From Alcaligenaceae bacterium CGII-47 (lineage in GTDB: Bacteria > Pseudomonadota > Gammaproteobacteria > Burkholderiales > Burkholderiaceae_B): a stretch of 64,000 nt of DNA. Under the pieces are notes generated by a model that did not search any database, was not told the origin of the DNA, and saw only the letters and a list, made by a program, of their open reading frames with translations. The DNA lies in contig JAHTBO010000002.1 in NCBI GenBank assembly GCA_019166125.1, positions 374,997 through 438,996 of the forward strand, written 5' to 3'. The translations under genes were made by a program, and so were the position numbers. Of this stretch, positions 1 through 7,752 are shown piece by piece (position 1 is the first letter of the stretch; each line of letters opens with the position of its first letter).

Positions 1-114
1 ATCAGGTGTGTAGGAGACAGACTGATCCGCTGCGCTATCACCGTGCGCGGCAAATGACGCACTGCTGAATATCACAGAAAACACGAGAGCCAGCATTACC
101 CAAATAGACCTCAT
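1..114 (-). CDS. Exported protein, N-terminal fragment
   Basis: The gene runs off the left edge of the window; only its first 38 codons are present, starting at the ATG at 114. The visible part is a good Sec signal peptide: a short basic start (Met-Arg), a hydrophobic stretch of about 16 residues, and an Ala-x-Ala-like site near residues 20-23 (SFA/AHG), followed by a polar mature start. The product is therefore exported to the periplasm or envelope. Nothing functional can be read from the 15 mature residues present. It is divergent from fnr, so a redox-related product such as a small cytochrome is possible, but that is only a guess from position. Confidence 0.6.
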   Translation of the reverse strand, partial: MRSIWVMLALVFSVIFSSASFAAHGDSAADQSVSYTPD

Positions 115-353
115 GGACTTCCCCTATTGTTTAGCAAAAAAGTATTTAAGACTTCGATAATTTCTCTATAGTATCGATGTCAGGCCCTGTTGGCAACGCC
201 CTCTGGGCACTGAGTATATTTTCCTGTTTCAGGTCGTGAATTGAAAAAAGTGTTATAAGTAACAAGCATTATAATAAAGACCCTATAATCAGCAGGGCAA
301 TAAGAACTTCCCTCAACAAGACTTCACGTATACTGGCACCCGAGTTGGCCTCT

Positions 354-1160
354 ATGCAACAACATCCCGTACCAAATACCTCTTTACCGGCCATGCTGCC
401 TAGTCTAGTCAACATGAAACCGGGCTCTCAAATGCAAAAAAGAACCACTGTCGCGCCTGAATCGACCCGTTGTTCAACCTGTATGTTGAATGCAATCTGT
501 CTGCCATTGGGCATGGCACGCGACGACGTCATCAAGATGGACGAACTGATCAAGGAACGTATACGCCTGACCAAGGGTACCGCGCTCTATCACCTGGGCG
601 AACCGGTTGAAGCCATCTACGGCATCCGATCGGGCTCGATCAAAACTCAGCTAGAAGACGCATCGGGCCAAGTACAAATCACGGGCTTCCTGTTACCCGG
701 AGAAATTCTGGGCCTGGATGGCCTGATGGAAAATGAACATGTCTCACACGCGATTGCGCTAGAGGATTCAGAGGTTTGCATTATCCGTATCGATGAGATG
801 GATCAATTGGCCCCGCAGCTTCCCAGTCTGCAAATTCAATTGCGTCGCCTCATGAGCAAGGAGATCAGCCGATCCCATCAGTTAGTCATGTCTGTGGGTA
901 GCTTGCGCTCCGAGCAACGTCTCGCTGCTTTCTTGATAAATTTATCGCAACGTCTCGCGGCACTGGGCTACTCGCCTTACGAGTTTTTGCTACGTATGAG
1001 CCGCGAGGAGATCGGTAATTTCCTGGGCTTGACCCTAGAGACCGTGAGTCGCTTATTTTCTCGGTTTGCCCGCGAGGGTTTGATTCGCGTCCAGCAACGC
1101 GAGGTCCAGATCCTGGATATCAACGCGCTCCAGGCCTTATCCGGATCAGACTGCGCCTAG
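354..1160 (+). CDS. fnr: Fnr-type oxygen-sensing transcription regulator
   Basis: CRP/FNR-family activator of anaerobic and microaerobic genes. Counting from the ATG at 354 (268 residues), three N-terminal cysteines (C40, C43, C49) and C142 have the same spacing as the four [4Fe-4S] ligands of E. coli FNR (C20, C23, C29, C122). A cyclic-nucleotide-binding-type beta roll follows, then a C-terminal helix-turn-helix whose recognition helix keeps Glu229, Ser232 and Arg233, the residues that read TTGAT. A TTG three codons upstream could also start it; no strong ribosome-binding site distinguishes them. The gene converges on the cbb3 oxidase cluster, whose promoter has a perfect FNR box at 7632-7645, so the pair forms a regulator-target unit. 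The identification is firm; the exact start is not. Confidence 0.93.
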   Translation: MQQHPVPNTSLPAMLPSLVNMKPGSQMQKRTTVAPESTRCSTCMLNAICLPLGMARDDVIKMDELIKERIRLTKGTALYHLGEPVEAIYGIRSGSIKTQLEDASGQVQITGFLLPGEILGLDGLMENEHVSHAIALEDSEVCIIRIDEMDQLAPQLPSLQIQLRRLMSKEISRSHQLVMSVGSLRSEQRLAAFLINLSQRLAALGYSPYEFLLRMSREEIGNFLGLTLETVSRLFSRFAREGLIRVQQREVQILDINALQALSGSDCA

Positions 1161-1162
1161 CG

Positions 1163-1414
1163 CTATTTTATCGGCTCGCCAAAATCATCAAGGATGACAG
1201 CGCGCGGCGCGATCATCAGGGTGAAAGCACTTGATGCGGCCGCCATCGACCAAAAGAAAAAGAAACCCACCGTGTAAACAAGCTGCCGCCCCGCCGTCAA
1301 ATAATCCAGGAAAATCACATCCTGAGGATCGATTAAGGCAAAAACCACGGCGCTGGTCGCCGCCGCCACTAAAAAAGACGGCCAGAGTATCCACATCAAC
1401 ACGCGCCATTTCAT
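1163..1414 (-). CDS. Small membrane protein at the end of the cco cluster
   Basis: 83 residues with two hydrophobic segments (about residues 5-27 and 44-68) and a short polar C-terminus, so a two-span inner-membrane protein. A strong ribosome-binding site (AGGAG, 7 bases before the ATG at 1414) supports translation. It lies 12 bases downstream of the FixH-like gene and is last in the cco gene run, ending 2 bases from the convergent fnr. I do not recognise a named family. Position suggests a role in assembly or stability of the cbb3 oxidase, by inference only. Confidence 0.7.
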   Translation of the reverse strand: MKWRVLMWILWPSFLVAAATSAVVFALIDPQDVIFLDYLTAGRQLVYTVGFFFFWSMAAASSAFTLMIAPRAVILDDFGEPIK

Positions 1415-1426
1415 TATTGTCTCCTC

Positions 1427-1666
1427 TTAGTGTTCTTTGGGGGCTGCGGGCTGCGCTGCGGCGGGCCCACTGACATACAGACCTTGTTTATGCCCGCCAT
1501 CCTCTATTGCCTGGCCGCCATAACTCTGGAACGCCAGGAAGATCGTAATGGCACAACCAACAACGGCCAAGGCGGGCCCCAGCATCAATAGCCACGGCCA
1601 AGGCTCACGCCACCAAGGACCCGAATCCTGATCGGAAAATTTACGGCTTTGACTCACATTACTCAT
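1427..1666 (-). CDS. ccoH: Short FixH/CcoH-like cbb3 oxidase assembly protein
   Basis: 79 residues. The start resembles FixH/CcoH: a Trp-rich motif (WWREPWPWLLM, about residues 18-28), one transmembrane helix (about 24-46), and a degenerate form of the family's DxYYKxGL motif (here DGGHKQGL, about 56-63). FixH proteins usually have a further periplasmic domain of about 100 residues; this one ends soon after the motif, so it is a short variant. FixH/CcoH helps assemble or stabilise the cbb3 oxidase. Ribosome-binding site AGAGGT precedes the ATG at 1666. It sits between ccoG and the small membrane gene. Confidence 0.7.
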   Translation of the reverse strand: MSNVSQSRKFSDQDSGPWWREPWPWLLMLGPALAVVGCAITIFLAFQSYGGQAIEDGGHKQGLYVSGPAAAQPAAPKEH

Positions 1667-1699
1667 CGCTACCTCTTGATACTTAAGTAAGCATTGATC

Positions 1700-3199
1700 T
1701 CAACGTGGAACGTAGAAACTGGACTGCTCAATAACCGTCGTCACATCGTCGGGCGAACGCGAACCGACAGCCTTGAACGAAATATCGTACAGGCCAGGTG
1801 CCAATGACGCAGCGGGTGCGCGCAGCACGACCGGCACGAGGCGATTGGAAGAGCCATCGACTCGCACTTCAGTGTCATCATGATCGGCTGTCCTGACTGT
1901 CAGTCCAGGCACACCGTCCACGCTTAGCGCCAACACCACAGGCACCTCAGAAGTGTTGATAATTTGTAATCTATAAACGTTTTCAATCAAGCCGCCCGCC
2001 ACCTCGCGACCTAATGCACCACGATCGCGAATCACATCCACTCGAAGGGTCGTGCGCGTCGCCAGTGAAAAGACAAAACCGATCGCAATCACGCCCAGCA
2101 CGACGCCATACGCCAGAATGCGAGGGCGCAGCATACGACGACGGACCTGACTTTGCGTCATGCCACCCGTAATCGCATTGCCCGAGGTATAGCGGATCAG
2201 CCCAGGCTCATAACCCATCTTGTCCATGACTTGGTCACAGGCATCGACACATGCACCGCAGCCGATACACATATATTGCAGGCCATCGCGGATATCAATC
2301 CCGGTCGGACAGACCTGCACACACAGGCTGCAATCCACACAGTCGCCCATGCCGGCTTCCTTGTGATCGAGCTTGCGCGAGCGCCCGCCCCGCGGTTCAC
2401 CGCGCACATGGTCGTAGGTCACAACGAACGTGTCATCATCAACCATCACACTTTGAAAACGCGCATAGGGACACATGTACTTGCAAACTGCCTCGCGCAT
2501 GAACCCCGCATTACCCCAGGTTGCAAAGGCATAGAACAGCATCCAGAACCACTGCCAAGGCCCAAGCGTAAAGGCGAGCAGGTCAGCTCCCAGTTCGCGT
2601 ATCGGCGCAAAATAGCCGATAAAGGTATAGCCTGTCCACAAAGCCAGGATGATCCATAGAAAATGCTTGGTCGCCTTCAAACGCAGCTTGCGTGCATTCC
2701 AGGGCTGCTCATCGAGGCGGATACGCGCGAGGCGATCCCCCTCGACGTGGCGTTCCACCCACATGAAAATTTCGGTATATACCGTCTGCGGACAGGCATA
2801 GCCACAAAATAAGCGCCCTGCCATAGCGGTAAACAGAAATAATGAAAAGGCCGAGAGCACCAGCAACACCGCCAGATAAATGACGTCCTGGGGCCATAGC
2901 ACCATGCCAAACAGATAGAACTTACGCGCCCCAAGATCAAAGAGCACGGCCTGTCGCCCCTGCCACTGCAACCACGGTAGGCCGTAGAAGATGAGCTGTG
3001 TCAAAAACACCATCGCCACACGGATGCGGGCGTAAAAGCCCGATGTCGAGCGCGGATGGATCTTGGTGCGCACCTCGGCCAAAGCGCGCTCGACTTGCGG
3101 CGAGGACCCTCCCATGCCCTTGCGCACGCGCGGAGGCTGCCAGGCGGGCGTACCCTGGGCATCGTGCCCCGCTGCCTGTTTGGAAGGTTCCTTGTTCAT
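1700..3199 (-). CDS. ccoG: cbb3 oxidase accessory ferredoxin-like protein CcoG (FixG/RdxA)
   Basis: Membrane-bound iron-sulfur protein (499 residues) needed for cbb3 oxidase maturation, where the family has been linked to copper reduction. It shows a polar N-terminus, several transmembrane helices in the first half with the family motif FCGYACPQT (about 131-139), and a second-half ferredoxin domain with two CxxCxxCxxxC-type clusters (DCVDCSLCVQVCP and CIGCGACVDAC). The C-terminus is an immunoglobulin-like periplasmic domain ending in the usual short tail. Length is normal for the family. Ribosome-binding site GAGGAC lies before the ATG at 3199. It follows ccoP by 34 bases. Confidence 0.95.
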   Translation of the reverse strand: MNKEPSKQAAGHDAQGTPAWQPPRVRKGMGGSSPQVERALAEVRTKIHPRSTSGFYARIRVAMVFLTQLIFYGLPWLQWQGRQAVLFDLGARKFYLFGMVLWPQDVIYLAVLLVLSAFSLFLFTAMAGRLFCGYACPQTVYTEIFMWVERHVEGDRLARIRLDEQPWNARKLRLKATKHFLWIILALWTGYTFIGYFAPIRELGADLLAFTLGPWQWFWMLFYAFATWGNAGFMREAVCKYMCPYARFQSVMVDDDTFVVTYDHVRGEPRGGRSRKLDHKEAGMGDCVDCSLCVQVCPTGIDIRDGLQYMCIGCGACVDACDQVMDKMGYEPGLIRYTSGNAITGGMTQSQVRRRMLRPRILAYGVVLGVIAIGFVFSLATRTTLRVDVIRDRGALGREVAGGLIENVYRLQIINTSEVPVVLALSVDGVPGLTVRTADHDDTEVRVDGSSNRLVPVVLRAPAASLAPGLYDISFKAVGSRSPDDVTTVIEQSSFYVPR

Positions 3200-3233
3200 G
3201 CTGTCCTCGATATCCGATAGCTAATCAAAACAC

Positions 3234-4133
3234 TCAGTTGGACTGACCCCAGACCCAGGCGGTGAGCAAGCGGATCTGCTCAGGCGTCAAAATATGGCCT
3301 TGGGCGGGCATCTGATTATCGCGACCATTCAGGATGGTCTCGATAATCGTTGCCTCGGAACTGCCATACAACCAATTATCATCCGTAAGATTTGGGGCAC
3401 CCAGGGCGGTGTTTCCCTTGCCTTCCACGCCATGACAAGCGACACAAAACGTGTCATAAACGCGCTTTCCGGGCACAATCCGCAAGGGATCATGAGCCAA
3501 GCCAGACATAGAGCGGACATATTGTGCAATCTCTGCCGCCTGATCGGGCTTGATCACAGCGCTCCAGGGCGGCATCATGCCATGCCGACCTTCGGTGATC
3601 GTGAGCAGGATATCTTCAGGCGTCCCGCCCCACAGCCAGTCTTTATCGGTCAGATTGGGAAAACTGCGGCCCCCCTTCGCATCTGAGCCGTGGCATTGCG
3701 CGCAATTATTCAAAAACAGACGCTGCCCGATCTCTCGTGCGCCTTCGTCCTTAGCGATTTCTGGAATCGACATCGCCTCGAATCGTGCATAAACCGGCTT
3801 GATGCGCTCGTTGAAGGCCTGCTGCTCCTGGAGGACCTGCTGGCCAGAGGTAAACCCGAGCTCCCCCTTATATGACCCCAACCCCGGGTAAAGCACCAGA
3901 TAGCCCAGCGCAAAAATACAGAGCAACAAATACATCACCGTCCACCAGCGAGGTACGGGATTATTCAATTCGCTTAGGTCGCCATCCCAGACATGGCCGG
4001 TACTCTCGACCTTGGTCACACTTTGCTTGAGCCAGGCGCGCTGCGAAAACAACAGATAAATGCACCAGGCAATGCCACCTAGTGAGATCACAGCAATGTA
4101 GATACTCCAGAAACCGCTGACAAAATCACTCAT
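3234..4133 (-). CDS. ccoP: cbb3 cytochrome c oxidase subunit III (dihaem CcoP)
   Basis: 299 residues. It passes electrons from soluble cytochrome c to CcoO and the catalytic subunit CcoN. Two transmembrane helices (about 10-30 and 62-83) precede two cytochrome c domains with haem motifs CAQCH (144-148) and CVACH (230-234). Methionines in GMMPPW and NQMPAQG are plausible axial ligands. The ATG at 4133 was chosen because it has an AGGGGA ribosome-binding site and matches the family's usual start; it overlaps the ccoQ stop by 8 bases, indicating translational coupling. Confidence 0.96.
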   Translation of the reverse strand: MSDFVSGFWSIYIAVISLGGIAWCIYLLFSQRAWLKQSVTKVESTGHVWDGDLSELNNPVPRWWTVMYLLLCIFALGYLVLYPGLGSYKGELGFTSGQQVLQEQQAFNERIKPVYARFEAMSIPEIAKDEGAREIGQRLFLNNCAQCHGSDAKGGRSFPNLTDKDWLWGGTPEDILLTITEGRHGMMPPWSAVIKPDQAAEIAQYVRSMSGLAHDPLRIVPGKRVYDTFCVACHGVEGKGNTALGAPNLTDDNWLYGSSEATIIETILNGRDNQMPAQGHILTPEQIRLLTAWVWGQSN

Positions 4134-4302
4134 AGGATTCCCCTGTACTCTTTTCCTTTTGAAATTCTTCGGGTAAGGCGAAAGGCAGCATCGAGGCCTG
4201 CTGATTGGCCTCAGCACGGCCCGCAGACCAGGCCCACCACGCGATGCCAACAAATGTCGCCATTCCCAATATTGTCATCACACCATTGATCAGACCAACC
4301 AT
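4126..4302 (-). CDS. ccoQ: cbb3 oxidase subunit CcoQ
   Basis: 58-residue single-span protein that stabilises the CcoNOP complex. One transmembrane helix (about residues 4-26) is followed by a polar tail containing ALPEEFQKEK, similar to the CcoQ/FixQ tail. It starts one base after the ccoO stop and overlaps the ccoP start by 8 bases, in the standard N-O-Q-P order. The ATG at 4302 gives the size expected for the family. Confidence 0.9.
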   Translation of the reverse strand: MVGLINGVMTILGMATFVGIAWWAWSAGRAEANQQASMLPFALPEEFQKEKSTGESYE

Positions 4303-4303
4303 A

Positions 4304-4960
4304 TCAGTGACTCCCTGCCTGCATCGCTGCATTGGCGGCATCCCGACCACCAACACCCAGACCTTGTAGATAAGCCACCATGGCATCCTCCTCGGTCTTA
4401 CCCTTGAGCTGCTCGGGCGCTTGGTCGATTTCCTCATCGGTATAAGGGACGCCTAGCGTACGCAACACACTCATGCGTGTGCGTACATCGATCTGCTCCA
4501 CCGAGTTGCGCTGTAACCACGGGTACGAGGGCATATTGGATTCCTTAACGACATCGCGCGGATTACGCAGGTGAATACGATGCCACTCATCGGAGTAACG
4601 CCCACCCACTCGGGCCAGATCCGGCCCAGTGCGCTTGGAGCCCCACAGAAATGGATGGTCATACATGGACTCTGCCGCAATCGAGTACGGTCCGTAGCGC
4701 TGAACTTCGGACTGCAACATGCGAATCTGCTGTGAGTGGCACCCCACACAGCCCTCGCGTATATAGACGTCCCGACCCACCAGGCTGAGTGCCTCATAGG
4801 GTCGCACACCCTCGACCGTTGTCGTCGTAGAGTGCTGGAAGAACAGCGGCACAATTTGCACCAGGCCAGAGAAGGACACGACCAGAATGCTGAATACGAT
4901 CAGCCATCCGACATTGCGCTCTAGTAGTTCATGTGAAAAACGTTTTTTGGTCTTAGCCAT
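4304..4960 (-). CDS. ccoO: cbb3 cytochrome c oxidase subunit II (monohaem CcoO)
   Basis: 218 residues, anchored by one N-terminal transmembrane helix (about 18-40). A periplasmic cytochrome c domain carries the haem site CVGCH at residues 71-75, followed by the family-typical SQQIRM sequence and the downstream methionine-bearing SNMPSYPWL. Strong GAGGAG ribosome-binding site before the ATG at 4960. Twelve bases separate it from ccoN. Confidence 0.97.
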   Translation of the reverse strand: MAKTKKRFSHELLERNVGWLIVFSILVVSFSGLVQIVPLFFQHSTTTTVEGVRPYEALSLVGRDVYIREGCVGCHSQQIRMLQSEVQRYGPYSIAAESMYDHPFLWGSKRTGPDLARVGGRYSDEWHRIHLRNPRDVVKESNMPSYPWLQRNSVEQIDVRTRMSVLRTLGVPYTDEEIDQAPEQLKGKTEEDAMVAYLQGLGVGGRDAANAAMQAGSH

Positions 4961-4972
4961 GACTTATTCTCC

Positions 4973-6451
4973 TCAAGCCATCGCCGGTACGGCGGTTTTC
5001 GGATGACGTGGATCCACGTTGTCCAGGGGGACCACAGGGTTGACCTTATGCTGGCCCTTAAGCGTCAGCCAGGTATTCCAGGCCATTACGCACATGCCGG
5101 CCAAAAAGAACAAACCGCCAATCATCCGTATGGTGTAGAACGGGTAAGTGGACTTCACAACCTCCACAAAGCTATAGGTCAAGGTCCCGTCCTCACCGGT
5201 CGCCCGCCACATCAGGCCTTGCATCACACCAGAGATCCACATCGAGGTGATGTAGAGCACCACACCGAGTGTTGCCAGCCAGAAATGCAGGCTGATCAGA
5301 TCCACACGCGCCATACTCTCGCGGCCATAAAGCCGCGGAATCATGTAATACAGCGAACCAAAGGTAATCATCGCCACCCAACCCAGCGCGCCCACATGCA
5401 CGTGCCCCACTGTCCAATCGGTGTAGTGTGACAAGGCATTGACGGTGCGAATCGACATCATTGAACCTTCGAACGTTGCCATGCCGTAAAAGGACAAGGC
5501 CACGACCAGGAACTTCAGGATAGGATCGGTGCGCAGCTTATGCCAGGCGCCCGAGACCGTCATGATGCCGTTGATCATCCCGCCCCAAGACGGTGCCAGC
5601 AAAATCAGGGAAAAGACCATCCCCAGAGACTGCGTCCAGTCAGGTAACGAGGTATAGAGCAGATGATGCGGACCCGCCCACATATAAGTGAAGGCCAGCG
5701 CCCAAAAGTGAACAATCGACAAGCGATAGGAATAGATCGGTCGTCCGGCCTGTTTGGGCACAAAGTAGTACATCATGCCCAGAAAGCTCGTCGTCAGGAA
5801 AAATCCCACTGCATTGTGCCCATACCACCACTGCACCATCGCATCCTGTACACCGCCATAGGCAGAGTAGGATTTCCAGAAGCTAACGGGCAGCTCCAGA
5901 TTATTAAAAATATGCAGAATGGCAATGGTCAGGATGTAGGAGCCAAAAAACCAGTTCGCGACATAGATATGCTTGACCCGGCGCTTAACAATGGTGCCAA
6001 AGAACACCACGGCATAGGCCACCCATACCAGCGTGATCAGGATATCAAGGGGCCACTCCAGCTCGGCGTATTCCTTGGTCGAGGTATAGCCCAGCGGCAA
6101 AGTGATCACCGCACCGACGAGCACTGCCTGCCAACCCCAAAACGTAAAGGCAGCAAGCTTATCCGAAAACAACCGGGCCTGACAGGTACGCTGCACGACA
6201 TAATACGAGGTCGCAAACAAACCACTGCCCCCAAATGCGAAAATTACCGCATTGGTATGCAAGGGACGCAAGCGCCCGTAGCTAAGCCACGGTATGTCGA
6301 AATTAAGTTCCGGCCAGATCAACTGCGAGGCAATCAGCACCCCTACTGCCATCCCGATGACGCCCCAAAAAATGGTCGCGATCGTGAACTGCCTGACTAC
6401 ACCATAGTTGAAGGTTTCGGCTTGCGACCCGACTGAATCGGACATGCCCAT
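4973..6451 (-). CDS. ccoN: cbb3 cytochrome c oxidase catalytic subunit I (CcoN)
   Basis: 492 residues, the haem b/b3-CuB subunit that reduces oxygen at high affinity. About 12 hydrophobic spans contain the family signatures: a low-spin haem histidine in the [14 protein letters not shown] region, [11 protein letters not shown] with the CuB-side histidine and the following tyrosine-rich helix, AGPHHLLY, and the [10 protein letters not shown] segment. Ribosome-binding site AGGGAG lies 7 bases before the ATG at 6451; a second in-frame ATG two codons in is possible. The gene starts 36 bases after ccoS and probably shares its transcript. Confidence 0.98.
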   Translation of the reverse strand: MGMSDSVGSQAETFNYGVVRQFTIATIFWGVIGMAVGVLIASQLIWPELNFDIPWLSYGRLRPLHTNAVIFAFGGSGLFATSYYVVQRTCQARLFSDKLAAFTFWGWQAVLVGAVITLPLGYTSTKEYAELEWPLDILITLVWVAYAVVFFGTIVKRRVKHIYVANWFFGSYILTIAILHIFNNLELPVSFWKSYSAYGGVQDAMVQWWYGHNAVGFFLTTSFLGMMYYFVPKQAGRPIYSYRLSIVHFWALAFTYMWAGPHHLLYTSLPDWTQSLGMVFSLILLAPSWGGMINGIMTVSGAWHKLRTDPILKFLVVALSFYGMATFEGSMMSIRTVNALSHYTDWTVGHVHVGALGWVAMITFGSLYYMIPRLYGRESMARVDLISLHFWLATLGVVLYITSMWISGVMQGLMWRATGEDGTLTYSFVEVVKSTYPFYTIRMIGGLFFLAGMCVMAWNTWLTLKGQHKVNPVVPLDNVDPRHPKTAVPAMA

Positions 6452-6487
6452 GAGCTACTCCCTGAAAACAAGTTAAATCAATAATTT

Positions 6488-6640
6488 TTAAAATGATGAA
6501 TCGTCGTCATCCAGAATGGCATTCGCCGCATCCTGGGTGTCGTCGAACTGACCCGCAAAAATCGCCCACCAAAAAGCCACACCAATACCCACCACAAACA
6601 GCAGGGAAATCGGCAAAAGCAGAAAAAGCGCGTCGACCAT
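6488..6640 (-). CDS. ccoS: cbb3 oxidase assembly protein CcoS
   Basis: 50 residues: one N-terminal transmembrane helix (about 3-26), the conserved WWAIFAGQFDD segment directly after it, and an acidic tail (ILDDDDSSF). This is the FixS/CcoS pattern. CcoS is needed to insert haem and copper cofactors into CcoN. The ATG at 6640 lies 4 bases after the stop of the ccoI-like gene, as in other cco assembly operons where ccoI and ccoS are adjacent. The longer open frame upstream of this ATG has no family similarity and was ignored. Confidence 0.93.
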   Translation of the reverse strand: MVDALFLLLPISLLFVVGIGVAFWWAIFAGQFDDTQDAANAILDDDDSSF

Positions 6641-6644
6641 TTCT

Positions 6645-7562
6645 TTACGCTGCCAGATTGGGCTGAAAGACACGATCTGCCGCGACGCTACGTTGGTACA
6701 GACGCCAGGCATTTGCGGCAACCGCCAGCGATGATACCAACATCGTGAGCGCTGCAAGCCAAGGCTGCACCCAGCCCATTGCTGCCAAGGGGGTCATGAG
6801 CACATGCCAAGCGAGCGAACCATAGAGACTTTGGTGAGCAGTGCGCACCATCGATCGATCCAGACGGGCAGCCGCTACGTGATCGGGCACCGGCATACGC
6901 AACTGCATCGCCCGACGCGCCGCCACTGCTGTCGGTACCGCCATGGACATGGCGCACGGACAACTCATGACGAGTAGCGCCACGGTAACGGATAAGGCTT
7001 GTTCGGGCATGGTATTGAGCCAATAAAGCCCGACCCCCGCCGCCAGCACAAGCTGGATCAGCACAAACCAAAAAGCAAGGCGATTCGCCGAATTGATCAA
7101 GCCCTGGGTATCCAGGATCGCGCTCTGAGGGGCGTCATGGGCCGCTTGGCGCGCACAGAGCTCTAGATAGCGCGCAGTCAGCAAAAAAGCGACAAACATC
7201 GATACAGAATCGAAATACACCTCGCCTGAAGCCATCCAGGTACTGCGCACACTGGGCAGAAACGCGGTGATGATACTGAGTGCCACGGGGACATCCATGC
7301 CTACGGTCCAGTCCCGTAGATTACGCCAAGCACCCTGCCAGATCGGCCAGGCACAATAAAGGATAAGCGGAATCGTCAATACCAGACTGATCCAGTTCAT
7401 CAAAACGATGGCCTGATCCAGGGACGCCAGCGCATCCGCACCACGTGTGCCTGAGCGTAAATATCCCGGAAAAGCGAACATCATGACCTGCATCATTCCC
7501 AGCCAGGCCAAACCGGTACGCGCCAGCATATGGCGACGCGCCCGGCGCATCGGCTCGGACAT
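6645..7562 (-). CDS. CcoI-like membrane protein lacking all ATPase domains
   Basis: This gene is where ccoI (copper P1B-type ATPase for cbb3 maturation) belongs, directly before ccoS. From the ATG at 7562 it is 305 residues with eight hydrophobic segments matching the P1B membrane core, including GMDVPVAL (about 88-95), YFDSVSMFVAFLL, and the ion-path CPC motif (SCPCAMSMAVPTA, Cys201 and Cys203). The rest of a P-type ATPase is absent: no N-terminal metal-binding CxxC domain, no actuator TGE between spans 4 and 5 (only about 20 residues there), and no DKTGT/nucleotide domain after CPC (only about 28 residues before the last two spans). It cannot hydrolyse ATP by the normal mechanism. The frame is open throughout, so it is not simple decay. 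The start is uncertain: ATGs at 7589, 7583, 7562 and 7550 all have weak ribosome-binding sites; an open frame reaching 7730 is excluded because it would cross the aceA terminator and the FNR promoter. Confidence 0.75.
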   Translation of the reverse strand: MSEPMRRARRHMLARTGLAWLGMMQVMMFAFPGYLRSGTRGADALASLDQAIVLMNWISLVLTIPLILYCAWPIWQGAWRNLRDWTVGMDVPVALSIITAFLPSVRSTWMASGEVYFDSVSMFVAFLLTARYLELCARQAAHDAPQSAILDTQGLINSANRLAFWFVLIQLVLAAGVGLYWLNTMPEQALSVTVALLVMSCPCAMSMAVPTAVAARRAMQLRMPVPDHVAAARLDRSMVRTAHQSLYGSLAWHVLMTPLAAMGWVQPWLAALTMLVSSLAVAANAWRLYQRSVAADRVFQPNLAA

Positions 7563-7604
7563 GTGCGAGGGAGGGGTAAACATAGACATACTGCGCATGT
7601 GGGC

Positions 7605-7645
7605 ATCATAGAGAAGCCTGAGCAGTACGCCTTGATGCAAATCAA
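7605..7645 (-). promoter_or_regulatory. FNR-activated promoter of the cco cluster
   Basis: A perfect FNR box, TTGAT-GCAA-ATCAA, lies at 7632-7645. On the minus strand a TATGAT -10 element follows at 7610-7605. The box centre is 31 bases from the -10 centre, which places the box at about -41.5 relative to a start near 7597, the classical class II FNR position. It lies between the aceA terminator and the ccoI-like gene. The geometry is seen directly; activation by the fnr product is inferred. Confidence 0.85.
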
Positions 7646-7660
7646 TAGAGTGACACTCAG

Positions 7661-7686
7661 ACAAAAAAGGGAGGCCTAAGCCTCCC
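7661..7686 (-). terminator. Rho-independent terminator of aceA
   Basis: GGGAGGC (7669-7675) and GCCTCCC (7680-7686) form a 7-bp stem with a 4-base loop. On the minus strand it is followed by a run of six T. It lies 67 bases past the aceA stop and isolates aceA from the cco promoter. Confidence 0.88.
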
Positions 7687-7752
7687 CAAAAAGCCGCAAT
7701 ACTTCGCGGAAACATCCACCCTTTTGACAAACGAGTGCTACTTCAAACTCAT

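Noticed and set aside
154-177. Inverted repeat TCGATA/TATCGA between the first gene and fnr, as a possible FNR autoregulatory site
   Set aside because: Spacing of 12 and sequence do not match TTGAT-N4-ATCAA; could be chance in AT-rich DNA.
5663-6436. 257-codon open frame antisense to ccoN
   Set aside because: Shadow of the GC-rich ccoN coding strand; no ribosome-binding site or similarity.
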